From Saprospira grandis (lineage in GTDB: Bacteria > Bacteroidota > Bacteroidia > Chitinophagales > Saprospiraceae), in assembly GCF_027594745.1 (NCBI RefSeq), contig NZ_CP110854.1:4047501-4111500 (forward strand): 64,000 nt of DNA. Direction: 5' to 3'. A program made the translations under genes and the position numbers. Position 1 is the first letter of the stretch. Each line of letters starts with the position of its first letter. The notes beneath the pieces are model-generated. The model saw only the letters and a program-made list of their open reading frames with translations. It was not told the origin of the DNA and did no database searches. Positions 35,133 through 44,309 of the stretch are shown one piece after another.

Positions 35133-35599
35133 GCATCTCGGAGCAATTGCTGGCAATTGTCGGGCACAAAAAGAGCGCCGTCTCCATTTCCCTTGAGGAT
35201 TTCTCGGACCACCGTAGAGCTATAATAAGAGTATTCGGGGGCGGTCAATAAGAAAATGGTTTCTAGGCCCTCGCCCAAATCTCGGTTGAGCATGGCAATA
35301 GAGACCTCGTAATTAAAATCGTTGGAGTTGCGCAATCCTCTGAGGATAAAATCGGCCCCCTTCTCCTTGCAATAATCTACGGTAAGCTGTGGAAAGCGAT
35401 CAATTTCTACTTTGGGGTCATCGGCAAAACTGGCTTTGAGAAAAGAAAGTCGCTCCTCTTCCGAAAAGTAGTAGGATTTTGTCGAGTTGGTCCCTAGGGC
35501 CACAATAATTTTATCAAATAAAGGCAGGGCTCGGCGGACAATGTCTTCATGGCCTTTTGTAATGGGGTCAAAAGAACCCGGGAAAACAGCAATTTTCAT
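35117..35599 (-). CDS. coaD: Phosphopantetheine adenylyltransferase
   Basis: Transfers AMP from ATP to 4'-phosphopantetheine, the penultimate step of coenzyme A synthesis. 160 residues, typical. The N-terminal nucleotidyltransferase motif is GSFDPITKGH (8-17), with LRGLRNSNDFNYE and YSYYSSTVVREI also conserved. Start is ATG 35599; a frame from 35620 adds seven unconserved residues and overlaps the tyrS terminator region. Confidence 0.96.
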   Translation of the reverse strand: MKIAVFPGSFDPITKGHEDIVRRALPLFDKIIVALGTNSTKSYYFSEEERLSFLKASFADDPKVEIDRFPQLTVDYCKEKGADFILRGLRNSNDFNYEVSIAMLNRDLGEGLETIFLLTAPEYSYYSSTVVREILKGNGDGALFVPDNCQQLLRDAQAKR

Positions 35600-35622
35600 A
35601 AAAAAGATATTCAGAGTCAAAA

Positions 35623-35652
35623 AAAGGCGCCAAACGAAGGTTTGGCGCCTTT
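35623..35652 (-). terminator. Terminator of tyrS
   Basis: Perfect 13-bp stem AAAGGCGCCAAAC, 4-nt loop, T-run on the minus strand. Separates tyrS from coaD. Confidence 0.88.
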
Positions 35653-35672
35653 AAGTTAATCAACTTGATGGC

Positions 35673-36944
35673 CTATTCGGCAATTACGATAAATTTATTC
35701 TTCTTTCCATTTTGGCAGAAGAGGTAACGCTCGGCAAGAAGGTCCTTGCTCGTTAGTTCTTGGTTAAAGTCTGTTACTTTTTTGGCATTTAGCGCGATCG
35801 CACCTCCTTTAACGGCCCGACGAAGATCGCCATTAGAGCCAAGGCTTTTATGCTTACCCACCAAAAGATCGGCCAAGCTAATACCTGCTTCTAATTGGCT
35901 TTTTTCTACCTTGACCACCTCCAGTTCTTGGGCCAAAACAGCAAAATCTTTAGCCGAAAGGCTTTCCAAAAATTCCGCTTTTAGCTTTTTGCTAAAGGCA
36001 ATATTTGTGGCTTTTTGGGCAGAAGCTAGGGCCTCCTCTCCATGCAGACGAATGGTCATCTCTTCGGCCAATACCTCCTTGAGCCCTCTGGGGTTTTCGG
36101 CATATTCTGCCTCCAAAGCTTCAATTTCCTCTCGGCTCTTAAGCGAGAAAATACGGATGAGCTTGCTCAAATCAGCATCATCTACATTCAGCCAAAACTG
36201 GTAAAACTGATAAGGAGAAGTTTTCTCGGCATCTAGCCAGATATTTCCTTTTTCTGACTTACCAAACTTCTTTCCGTCTGATTTGGTCAAAAGCGGACAA
36301 ACCAAGCCGTAGCCTTTTCCACCGCCTTTACGGACAAATTCAGTTCCCGTCGTGATATTCCCCCATTGGTCACTACCGCCCATTTGCAAAAGGCAATCGT
36401 AGTTTTTATTGAGGTGATGAAAATCATTTCCTTGGATCAATTGGTAAGAGAACTCGGTAAAAGATAGGCCCGTTTCCAAGCGCTTTTTCACCGATTCCTT
36501 AGCCATCATATAGCTGACCGTAACATTTTTGCCAATATCGCGCAAAAAGTCAAAGATGCTCATCCCCTTGTAAAAGTCGTAGTTATTGAGCAAAATAGCG
36601 GGGTTCTCCCCTTCAAAATCGAGCAGTTGCTTAAACTGGGCAGTTTGCCGGTCAATATTCGCCTGCAAAGTATCATAATCCAAGAGCTGACGTTCTTCGT
36701 CCTTGAAAGAGGGGTCGCCAATTCGACCAGTGGCCCCACCCAACAAAACGATAGGACGATAACCCGCTCTTTGCCAATGCTTGAGCAACATAATGGTCAC
36801 CAAGTTCCCAATGGTCAATGAGGGAGCGGTGGGGTCATAACCAATATAGGCCGTTTTGGGTCCTTCTTGGTTCAGGGCATCTTCTAGGCCCTCCGTCATT
36901 TCTTTCAACAAGCCACGCCATCGCAGCTCTTCGATAAAGTTCAT
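35673..36944 (-). CDS. tyrS: Tyrosyl-tRNA synthetase
   Basis: Class I synthetase charging tRNA-Tyr. 423 residues. N-terminal MNFIEELRWRGLLKEMTEG, tyrosine-pocket blocks YIGYDPTAPSL and LLGGATGRIGDP, QLIQGNDF, QMGGSDQWGNI and the second signature KFGKS are clear, and the S4-like C-terminal domain is present. The HIGH motif reads TIGN (residues 44-47). Asn at the last position occurs in some bacteria, but the first His is normally retained. Thr39 (the DPT threonine) is intact. The enzyme is probably active, being the only TyrRS seen here. Confidence 0.95.
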   Translation of the reverse strand: MNFIEELRWRGLLKEMTEGLEDALNQEGPKTAYIGYDPTAPSLTIGNLVTIMLLKHWQRAGYRPIVLLGGATGRIGDPSFKDEERQLLDYDTLQANIDRQTAQFKQLLDFEGENPAILLNNYDFYKGMSIFDFLRDIGKNVTVSYMMAKESVKKRLETGLSFTEFSYQLIQGNDFHHLNKNYDCLLQMGGSDQWGNITTGTEFVRKGGGKGYGLVCPLLTKSDGKKFGKSEKGNIWLDAEKTSPYQFYQFWLNVDDADLSKLIRIFSLKSREEIEALEAEYAENPRGLKEVLAEEMTIRLHGEEALASAQKATNIAFSKKLKAEFLESLSAKDFAVLAQELEVVKVEKSQLEAGISLADLLVGKHKSLGSNGDLRRAVKGGAIALNAKKVTDFNQELTSKDLLAERYLFCQNGKKNKFIVIAE

Positions 36945-37061
36945 GCCTTTATTTTTTCAATTCGTAAATAGTCATTCTCTTCGCTCAGAGAAATTGTCCA
37001 TGCTCGGAAATTTAACGCTTCAAGATAAAGTTCCCAACAACTTCTCTGTTTTTATTTTTTT

Positions 37062-37220
37062 GGGGCCTCCGCAGCAAAGCTGCGGCGCTACGCTATGGGG
37101 CTCGCTCTTCGCTCGGCCCTGCGGCGGCTTTGCCGCCTTGGTCTGGCGCTATGCGCCACCCCGCCGCATCGCTAGGCCGCTCATCCTGATTCTTTGCGCT
37201 GGGCCTTTTGCTTCGGCCCG
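37062..37220 (+). repeat. GME-14, type B
   Basis: GGGGCCTCCGCAGC-AAA-GCTGCGGCGCTACG opening, then CTCTTCGCTCGGCCC, variable hairpin GGCGGC-TTT-GCCGCC, GGTCTGGCGC-TAT-GCGCCACCCC and end CATCGCTAGGCC. Confidence 0.85.
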
Positions 37221-37233
37221 CCAAGGCTAGCAA

Positions 37234-39375
37234 TTACTTCACAATGCCAAAAATCCGAGGCAACCCCCAGAGGTTTTTAAATGTAGCCTGCTGAAAGCGA
37301 CCAGTTTGGACCTGCTCCTCTTCTCTTTCCCAAAAGTGCAGATTAGAAACCGAATAGAGGTAACCAAAAGCATAGGCCGTATGCCCTTCTTTAAGCTGGG
37401 CAATATACTCTAGGGGGTAGCGATAGAGCGCTTCTTGTTTTTTGACCAGTTTTTGGGCCTCTTCTCTACAGCTTTTTGCTTTTTCCAGCCACTTATTGGG
37501 ATCTTCAAACTTCTCTTTGCGCAGTTTTGCCCGTCTTTTATCTAGCAAATAATTTAGAGTGTAGGCTCGGTGTCTGGCCCGCAAAGCAGTTATTTGTAGC
37601 CCATTGGCCAATTCTTCTCCCAATTGCTTTTGTTTCCCCGCCTTAGGAAAATGTCTTTTTTGAAGGGCCAAAAGCTCTTCTGTTCTTAGGGCAAAATCTA
37701 ACAAAGGGGCCACTACGGTCTGGCTCACCGTATCTAGTTGGTGGGGCGCTGCCTGATTTTGGATATAGGGATAGCTATAAAGCGGACGAGGTTGGAACTC
37801 CATTTCGCCCAAACGGCCAGGTAGCTCGTCTGTAGTGCTAGAGGGCGCCATATAGCGAATGAGCTCTTTGTCCTTAATAAACTCCTCTTGCAAACGGAGC
37901 ATGGACCAAACGGGATCGGTCCAAAGGTCGTTTTGCATCAATTCGGCCAAATACTGCAAGGGGTCATTTACCTCCTTTTCTCCCTGAATTTGATGCTCCC
38001 AAGACCAACGAGCGATGCTCCAATCAATCAACCAATAGCTCCATTCCCAACCCGAACTAAAAGTAATATGTCCTTCGGCCCTCAAAGAGTCCATAAGTTG
38101 AATATCTCCTAAGCGGGCAGAGAGATAAGGCAAAAGCGTCATGGGGACCGAATTATCAAAAGTGAGCCAATAAGCAGACCCTGGAAAATACCAGCATTCC
38201 CTTTTCTTGGCCTCTTCTTGGTAGAGGGCCAAGATGGCTTTTAGGTTTTTGTTATTGTAAACGGGCGCATGTTCATCCTCCAGGTCATAAAACATGACGG
38301 TATGGACCATTAGGCCGTGGCTGCGCTCTAGCTTCTGTTCTTCGGCAGATAGTTTGGGCAGTTCCTCTTTTTTGTCTAGCATGACCTCTTCTTGGACCAG
38401 ATGCGCTCGGCTCATAAAATGGGCCTTATAACGGTTTTTGATTAGGTCCGCTAAGAAGATTTCTAGTTCCTGTTTCTTTTTTTGCTTCCCCTTGCTAAAC
38501 TCTGTCGTAGAAAATTCTACATTATAGACATCCCAACCAGCTTGGGCCAGATAATCCATATTCTCCTCAATTTGCTTCTTTTTAGACTTGAGGCTATTGG
38601 GGAAGGTCTGGTAGAGTTGAAAAGCTTTTTGCTGGGTCATATGCATAGAAATATCAATGCCCATCAACAAGCCTCTTTTTTGGCCATAATCTACTATTTT
38701 CTTAATGTAGGGCATCCAGCTCTTGCGGTCGATGCTATTGAGTAAGTTGAACTCGAAGTAGTTTTGTTGGTTTCGGGCCAACCAATCAATGTACCCTTTC
38801 ACTTCTTTTTCTGCATCGGGATAGTTGGGGTCCAAAAGGGCTTCTGTTAGCTCAATGGGGTGGATTGTATGTAAGTGAAAGCCTTTTTTGGCAAAGCGGG
38901 GACGAGCCTGCCAGACTAGCCCTTCAGCTACGGGCCAAGTCGTAATTTGGGGAATCAGGCTTTCTTTGGGATGAAAAAACTGAAAGCCCAATTGCTCTTG
39001 CAACAAACCATAAAGGCCCATACTCACTCCTTGGTAAGAATTAGTGAGTAGTTCCATTTTTATTTGCTGGCCAGACATTTTACTGCTCCAGTTATAGGCG
39101 TGTTCAGGAACATAGAAGCCTGTCCCTTGTTTATTGGCCTGCCCCTGATTGATATAAGGTAGAATAATCAGGACTTCGGCATCGGCTTTATTGTAGCTCA
39201 ACTCACAGCGGCAAGCCTGCTCCAAAAGGCGGCTGGCATCCTCAATAGCATACTTACTGATAGAGACCTCAAAAAGCTCGGCATCTGCCATGATGCTAAT
39301 GGCCCGAATGGCAAAACTATTAGGCATAAAGGCCCAAAAGAAAAAGAGAGAAAAAAAGAGTGGATGTAGCCGCAT
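37234..39375 (-). CDS. Secreted glycoside-hydrolase-like protein (alpha-glucuronidase-type N-terminus)
   Basis: 713 residues with a signal peptide (~1-22). The segment GVSMGLYGLLQEQLGFQFFHP (split here as GVSMGLYGLLQ and EQLGFQFFHP, ~116-137) is like the N-terminal beta domain that precedes TIM-barrel glycosidases of the GH67/GH20 kind. The next region, RFAKKGFHLHTIHPIELTE, IDWLARNQQNYFEFNLLNS, MGIDISMHM and DVYNVEFSTTEF, has the spacing of successive barrel strands. A Trp-rich patch (FSSGWEWSYWLIDW) and a helical C-terminus with many Lys, Glu and Arg follow. Catalytic acids cannot be assigned. It may act on surface or prey polysaccharide. Confidence 0.55.
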   Translation of the reverse strand: MRLHPLFFSLFFFWAFMPNSFAIRAISIMADAELFEVSISKYAIEDASRLLEQACRCELSYNKADAEVLIILPYINQGQANKQGTGFYVPEHAYNWSSKMSGQQIKMELLTNSYQGVSMGLYGLLQEQLGFQFFHPKESLIPQITTWPVAEGLVWQARPRFAKKGFHLHTIHPIELTEALLDPNYPDAEKEVKGYIDWLARNQQNYFEFNLLNSIDRKSWMPYIKKIVDYGQKRGLLMGIDISMHMTQQKAFQLYQTFPNSLKSKKKQIEENMDYLAQAGWDVYNVEFSTTEFSKGKQKKKQELEIFLADLIKNRYKAHFMSRAHLVQEEVMLDKKEELPKLSAEEQKLERSHGLMVHTVMFYDLEDEHAPVYNNKNLKAILALYQEEAKKRECWYFPGSAYWLTFDNSVPMTLLPYLSARLGDIQLMDSLRAEGHITFSSGWEWSYWLIDWSIARWSWEHQIQGEKEVNDPLQYLAELMQNDLWTDPVWSMLRLQEEFIKDKELIRYMAPSSTTDELPGRLGEMEFQPRPLYSYPYIQNQAAPHQLDTVSQTVVAPLLDFALRTEELLALQKRHFPKAGKQKQLGEELANGLQITALRARHRAYTLNYLLDKRRAKLRKEKFEDPNKWLEKAKSCREEAQKLVKKQEALYRYPLEYIAQLKEGHTAYAFGYLYSVSNLHFWEREEEQVQTGRFQQATFKNLWGLPRIFGIVK

Positions 39376-39458
39376 AATAACTTAAGTATTGCTGTTTGAA
39401 GCTGTGGGTAGAAGACACCACAGTTTGGCCATTTAGGGGCCTAGGGTCAGAAATGCGG

Positions 39459-39466
39459 CAAAGATA
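39459..39466 (-). promoter_or_regulatory. Candidate -7 box (TATCTTTG) for the 37234-39375 gene
   Basis: Minus-strand TATCTTTG 84 bp before the start. No TTG at the usual -33 distance. Confidence 0.35.
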
Positions 39467-39473
39467 AGAACTG

Positions 39474-39504
39474 AAGGCCGAAAAGAAAATCTCTTTTCGG
39501 CCTT
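39474..39504 (-). terminator. Terminator-like hairpin after ggt
   Basis: Perfect 12-bp stem AAGGCCGAAAAG with a 7-nt loop, 34 bp past the ggt stop. The T-run is short. Confidence 0.65.
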
Positions 39505-39537
39505 TAGGATATCCTTCTATTTTTGGTCCAAAACGGT

Positions 39538-41013
39538 TTATAGCTCGATAGCATAGCCCTCGCGGCGGTCGTCGCCTACTGCTTGGAGTTGGCCATTTTT
39601 ATGGCGTAAAATAGAATTGAGTCCTCCGAAGAACATGGCTTTTTCGGGCCATTCGACTAATTGTTCTAGTTTAGGGTCTTCGGTATTGGCTAGGCCTGCG
39701 TATTCTGGCTCCAGATTGAGGCGGCCATGTTCGTAGTGCAGACGGCTAGCGGTGGTGGCCGCTTGTAGTTCCATCTTTTGGTCCAAAACATGGTGCAGGA
39801 GTTGAAGGACCATGCCTGGGATACGGCTAGCTCCGCCCGTTCCTGTTGCCAGATGAAATTGGTTCTCTTTGAGGACCAAAGTGGGCGCCATCATAGAAGA
39901 CAAACGGTTATTGGGAGTCCAATTATGAAAGCCATCGGGTAAAAGGGCCGCCTCGCCCAGCATATTATTCATCATGATGTTGGTCCCGGGGATCATATAA
40001 CCACAGCCTTCTCCATTGGAGAGAGTGATGCTAATGGCATTGCCCAACTCATCGGCAATATTGAGGTGAGTGGTGCTGCCCCATTTGCTATTGAGCTTTT
40101 TGGGATTGCGGTCTATACTATAAATATCACCAAGGACCTTTTGCAGGCGGGCCAGTTGTTGTTTAGTATGGAGCGGATCAATGGGGAGGGGCTCCAAAGC
40201 AGACAAGCCTTCTGCAATGAGGACCCCGCCCGTGCTGGGCAGTGGGTTGGTCAGTAGCTGATGCCCTTTATAGGCTAATTTTAAGGGCTTGCGCCAAATT
40301 ACTTCATATTGGGCCAGGTCATCTGCTCGGAGCAGGCCGCCTTGGGCTATACTATCTTTTAGGAGCAGCTTAGCCGCTTCGCCCAGATAAATATCTTTGG
40401 CCCAATCCTTTTCATGGCTAAGGTAATCAAAGTAATCGGCCAGGCCGGGCATGCGCTGTATTTGGCCCACAGGCAAAGGTTTACCATCGGGATAAAAAAT
40501 AGCTGCCGATTCTGCAGAGCGGGTCATAATGGGCTGCAATACCCGAATATCAAAAAACTGGAAATCGGTCATGGCGAGGCCTTCTTTGGCCAAAATCTTA
40601 GCCGGTTCGATTAGGACCGAAATAGGCAGGCTAGCGTAGCGTTCATGCAAGGCCGAAATGCCCGCCATCATGCCAGGAGTAGCCATAGCGCCCATGCCAA
40701 TATGAAACGTTTCTTGGGCCGAGCCAAAATCTACCTGCATGGGGTAGAATTCTAATTGCTCGGGAGCGATTTTCTTAAGTGGGGTTTGTACAAAAAAATC
40801 GAGCAGCAAATTTTGTCCAGCAGCGGTATGCAAGCAAGCAAAGCCGCCTGCCCCCAAAGAGGCCATACAGGGCTCGGCCACAGAGGCGGCAAAAAGAGCC
40901 GCAATAGCGGCATCAAAAGCATTGCCCCCTTCCTTAATAATTAGGGCGGCGGCTTCTGCTGTTTTTTGGTGGCCAGCGGCAATGCTGGCGCTTAGCGGAG
41001 TAGATAGCGACAT
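39538..41013 (-). CDS. Gamma-glutamyltransferase family protein
   Basis: N-terminal-nucleophile hydrolase acting on gamma-glutamyl compounds such as glutathione. 491 residues, shorter than the common 530-580. N-terminal block GGNAFDAAIAALFAASVAEP and ASLGAGGFA match the large subunit. Self-cleavage should occur before Thr314 in STTHLNIAD, and GTNIMMNNML and SSMMAPTLV are typical small-subunit blocks. No signal peptide is visible, unlike most periplasmic GGTs, so it may act in the cytoplasm. Substrate is not determined. Confidence 0.88.
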   Translation of the reverse strand: MSLSTPLSASIAAGHQKTAEAAALIIKEGGNAFDAAIAALFAASVAEPCMASLGAGGFACLHTAAGQNLLLDFFVQTPLKKIAPEQLEFYPMQVDFGSAQETFHIGMGAMATPGMMAGISALHERYASLPISVLIEPAKILAKEGLAMTDFQFFDIRVLQPIMTRSAESAAIFYPDGKPLPVGQIQRMPGLADYFDYLSHEKDWAKDIYLGEAAKLLLKDSIAQGGLLRADDLAQYEVIWRKPLKLAYKGHQLLTNPLPSTGGVLIAEGLSALEPLPIDPLHTKQQLARLQKVLGDIYSIDRNPKKLNSKWGSTTHLNIADELGNAISITLSNGEGCGYMIPGTNIMMNNMLGEAALLPDGFHNWTPNNRLSSMMAPTLVLKENQFHLATGTGGASRIPGMVLQLLHHVLDQKMELQAATTASRLHYEHGRLNLEPEYAGLANTEDPKLEQLVEWPEKAMFFGGLNSILRHKNGQLQAVGDDRREGYAIEL

Positions 41014-41066
41014 AAATAAGGGTTGTGGAGTAGATAAATCTCTTAGCTAATTATTTTGGATCTAGA

Positions 41067-41198
41067 AGCGGGGCGAAGCCCCGCTGGCCTAGCGATGTGC
41101 AGCAGTGGCCGAAGGCCAGACCTAGGCGGCCTAGCCGCCGAAGGGCCGAGCGAATAGCGAGCTGCGAAACGTAGCGCCTGCCGTAGGCAGGAGGCCCC
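41067..41198 (-). repeat. GME-15, type B
   Basis: Minus strand begins GGGGCCTCCTGCC-TAC-GGCAGGCGCTACG with core CTATTCGCTCGGCCC, variable hairpin GGCGGC-TAG-GCCGCC and an end hairpin AGCGGGGC-TTC-GCCCCGCT. Confidence 0.85.
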
Positions 41199-41220
41199 AA
41201 AAGGCAATTAAAATAAAAAA

Positions 41221-41244
41221 CCCTTTCCAGGAAAATGGAAAGGG
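41221..41244 (-). terminator. Terminator of thrS
   Basis: CCCTTTCC/GGAAAGGG stem with an 8-nt loop and T-run on the minus strand, 30 bp past the stop. Confidence 0.85.
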
Positions 41245-41274
41245 CTAAAATTATTTTGTGTTGCTTGCTAAGAA

Positions 41275-43215
41275 CTAGCCTTCTTTGGTCAATAATTCTT
41301 GGAAGAAAGCGATGAAGTCGGCCACGGGCATACTGCCTTTGTCGCCATCTTCGACTCCCTGAATACGGACCGAAATGCTGCCTTCTTCGGCTTCTTTCTC
41401 GCCGAGGATGAGCATAATGGGAATGCGTTTTAGTTCGGTATCGCGGATTTTGCGGCCCAAAGTTTCGTTGCGGTTATCTACATAGCCACGGATATCGGCG
41501 GCGGCCAATTCTTGTTGTACTTTGGTCGCATAATCGCCAAAGCGATCAGAAACGGGCAAAATAGCGTACTGCTCGGGCATGAGCCAAAGCGGGAATTTTC
41601 CTGCCGTATGCTCGATGAGGACCGAAATAAAGCGTTCTAGCGAGCCAAAAGGCGCACGGTGAATCATCACGGGGCGGTGCTTTTGGTTATCGGCGCCCAC
41701 ATACTCCAGTTGGAAGCGTTCGGGCAGGTTGTAATCTACTTGGATGGTCCCGAGCTGCCAAGAGCGGCCGAGGGCATCCTTGACCATAAAGTCGAGTTTG
41801 GGACCATAAAAAGCAGCCTCGCCCAATTCGGTAACCGTGGGTAGGCCCACCTCTTGAGTAGCTTCGATAATGGCTTTTTCTGCGGCCTCCCAATTTTCCT
41901 TGCTTCCGATATACTTTTCGGGTTTCTCGGGATCGCGCAAAGAGATTTGGGCCGTAAAATCGGCAAAACCCATTTTGCGGAAGACCATCATGGTCAGGTC
42001 AAGTACATTGAGGAACTCGGCCTTGAGTTGGTCGGGCGTACAGAAAATATGGGCATCATCCTGAGTAAAGCAGCGCACACGAGAAAGGCCATGTAGCTCT
42101 CCACTTTGCTCATAGCGGTAAACGGTACCGAATTCGGCTAGGCGGAGGGGCAATTCTTTATAAGAATGTGGTTTATGGGCAAAAATTTCGCAGTGGTGCG
42201 GGCAGTTCATGGGTTTGAGCATGAACTCTTCGCCTTCTTTGGGCGTGTTGATGGGTTGGAAGCTATCCTCGCCATACTTTTCATAGTGGCCCGAAGTGAC
42301 ATAAAGATTTTTGTGGCCGATATGAGGCGTAACTACTAGTTGGTAGCCACGGCGGACCTGCTCTTGCTTGAGAAAATCTTGCAGGCGGTCGCGCAAGGCA
42401 GCCCCTTTAGGCAGCCAGATGGGAAGACCCATCCCTACTTTTTCCGAAAACATAAAGAGTTCGAGTTCGGCACCTAGTTTACGGTGATCTCTTTTTTTGG
42501 CTTCCTCTAGCATAGCCAAATACTGCTTGAGCTCTTTGGCTTTGGGAAAAGTGATGCCATAGATCCGAGTTAGGGTTTGGCGACTTTCATCTCCGCGCCA
42601 GTAAGCGCCAGCTACATTGAGTAGTTTGACGGCTTTGATCAGTCCGGTATTGGGAATATGAGGCCCACGGCAGAGGTCGGTAAAACCACCTTGCTCATAG
42701 AAGGTGATGGTTCCGTCTTCTAGGTCCTCCAATAATTCGAGCTTATATTCATCGCCTTTTTCTTGGAAATAGGAAATGGCATCGGCCTTAGAAATCTCTT
42801 TACGGATATAGGGATTTTTTTGGCGAGCGAGCTCGATCATTTTCTTTTCTAGGGCTTCTAGTTCCTTAAGGCCAATCGTTTTCCCTTCGGGCAAATCGAT
42901 ATCATAGTAAAAGCCATTTTCGATGGGTGGGCCGATGGCGAATTTTACGCCGGGATAAAGGGCCTCGATGGCTTCGGCCAAAAGGTGGGCGCTAGAGTGC
43001 CAGAAGGCATATTTGCCTCCATCATCTTGAAAGCTGAGTAGCTGAACGCTGGCATCTTTCGTTAGGGGGCGAGTAGCATCCCAAATTTCGCCATCTACTT
43101 TAGCGGCAATAATTTTACGAGCTAAGCCTTCGCTAATCGACTTGGCCACATCCAAGCTGTTCACTCCCGACTCATACTTACGAACGCTGCCATCGGGAAG
43201 AGTAATCTCAATCAT
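41275..43215 (-). CDS. thrS: Threonyl-tRNA synthetase
   Basis: Class II synthetase of 646 residues with all four regions: TGS domain (1-62, MIEITLPDGSVRKYESG), editing domain with HSSAHLLAEA (~75) and GFTDLCRGPHI, catalytic core with the zinc ligands MNCPHHCEIF, VYRYEQSGELHGLSRVR and QDDAHIF, and the C-terminal anticodon-binding domain (~545-646). The ATG at 43215 gives the standard TGS start; the frame continues to 43293 without conservation. A minus-strand TAGCTTTG (43291-43298) is a possible -7 box. Confidence 0.96.
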   Translation of the reverse strand: MIEITLPDGSVRKYESGVNSLDVAKSISEGLARKIIAAKVDGEIWDATRPLTKDASVQLLSFQDDGGKYAFWHSSAHLLAEAIEALYPGVKFAIGPPIENGFYYDIDLPEGKTIGLKELEALEKKMIELARQKNPYIRKEISKADAISYFQEKGDEYKLELLEDLEDGTITFYEQGGFTDLCRGPHIPNTGLIKAVKLLNVAGAYWRGDESRQTLTRIYGITFPKAKELKQYLAMLEEAKKRDHRKLGAELELFMFSEKVGMGLPIWLPKGAALRDRLQDFLKQEQVRRGYQLVVTPHIGHKNLYVTSGHYEKYGEDSFQPINTPKEGEEFMLKPMNCPHHCEIFAHKPHSYKELPLRLAEFGTVYRYEQSGELHGLSRVRCFTQDDAHIFCTPDQLKAEFLNVLDLTMMVFRKMGFADFTAQISLRDPEKPEKYIGSKENWEAAEKAIIEATQEVGLPTVTELGEAAFYGPKLDFMVKDALGRSWQLGTIQVDYNLPERFQLEYVGADNQKHRPVMIHRAPFGSLERFISVLIEHTAGKFPLWLMPEQYAILPVSDRFGDYATKVQQELAAADIRGYVDNRNETLGRKIRDTELKRIPIMLILGEKEAEEGSISVRIQGVEDGDKGSMPVADFIAFFQELLTKEG

Positions 43216-43290
43216 TTTGTAAAAGATATAATGAACTTCTGTGGCCTTGAGCCTTTGGAAGTTCGATGTGTAAAAAATAGGTATAGGTGC

Positions 43291-43298
43291 CAAAGCTA
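43291..43298 (-). promoter_or_regulatory. Candidate -7 box (TAGCTTTG) for thrS
   Basis: Fits TAnnTTTG, 76 bp before the thrS start. No -33 TTG. On the other strand TATTTTTG at 43341-43348 may serve the divergent glycosyltransferase gene. Confidence 0.3.
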
Positions 43299-43379
43299 AG
43301 TTTTTTTGTGCAGTTGTCTAGTTTTGGACCTAGATAATTCTATTTTTGCCCCATGATTTGAAAATTCATTTAAAGTAAA

Positions 43380-44309
43380 ATGCCAAACACCTCCCTTGTA
43401 GATGTATGTATGATCACCTATGCGCATGAGCCTTTTTTGAGGCAGGCCATAGAGAGCATCTTAATGCAGAAAACTGATTTTCCCTTTCGTCTAGTTATTG
43501 GAGAAGACTGCAGCCCCGACAACAGCCGAGCGATTTGTGAGGAATACGCCCAAGCTCATCCAGAGCGAGTCGTTTTACTCCCTTCTGACAAGAACTGGGG
43601 GGCAATTCCCAATTTTGAGCGAACCATTGCGGCCTGTACGGCCCCTTATATTGCCTTTTGTGAGGGGGATGACTATTGGACCGACCCGCATAAGTTGCAA
43701 AAGCAATTAAATTTGCTAGAGGCTAGACCAGAAGCGGTACTTAGTTTTCATGAAGTTCAATTTTTAGAAGATGATGAATTTCGCCCTTTGGTCCAACCTT
43801 TTGAAGAGGGGCAACTCTTGGGCTTTTTTGAGCTTTTTGATCGCCATATTGTGCCCAACACCTCTACGGTTATGATTCGCAAGCCTAAGAAAGCTCCCAA
43901 GCGATTTGCAGAGGTTTTCAATGGGGATACCCTCTACTTCTACTATGCGCTTAATTTTGGTAAGGCGCTGTTTAGCCGAAGTATTTTGCCTTCTACCTAT
44001 CGTTTGCATGCGGGCGGAATTTTCTCTAGCCTGGCCCAATTTGGCCGCCGAGAGAAGGCCCTAAAAACCTACCGTATTTTGGCCCAAAACATGCAGGGCG
44101 AGGCCGAGCAAAAAGCGGTTGAAGCCCTCTTACTGCAACTTTATCGAGAATACCTTATCTTGGCCCTCAAAGAAAAAGCGCTGACTGAATACTTAAAAAA
44201 GAAATGGGCTTATTTCAGTTTTGCCTTTAGTCTAGGGCAATACAAGGCCCCTTGGCTTCATTTAAAAGACCTACTTTATCACCTTAGCCTTTATTTTAAA
44301 AGAAAGTAA
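43380..44309 (+). CDS. Family 2 glycosyltransferase
   Basis: Cytoplasmic sugar transferase of 309 residues with a GT-A fold. VDVCMITYAHEPFLRQAIES opens the domain, GEDCSPDNSR follows, and the metal-binding DxD-type motif is EGDDYW (~98-103), followed by TDPHKLQKQLNLLE. The C-terminal half is helical and basic. First gene of the polysaccharide cluster; its stop overlaps the start of the exporter permease by one base (TAATG), so translation is coupled. Donor and acceptor sugars are unknown. Confidence 0.88.
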   Translation: MPNTSLVDVCMITYAHEPFLRQAIESILMQKTDFPFRLVIGEDCSPDNSRAICEEYAQAHPERVVLLPSDKNWGAIPNFERTIAACTAPYIAFCEGDDYWTDPHKLQKQLNLLEARPEAVLSFHEVQFLEDDEFRPLVQPFEEGQLLGFFELFDRHIVPNTSTVMIRKPKKAPKRFAEVFNGDTLYFYYALNFGKALFSRSILPSTYRLHAGGIFSSLAQFGRREKALKTYRILAQNMQGEAEQKAVEALLLQLYREYLILALKEKALTEYLKKKWAYFSFAFSLGQYKAPWLHLKDLLYHLSLYFKRK

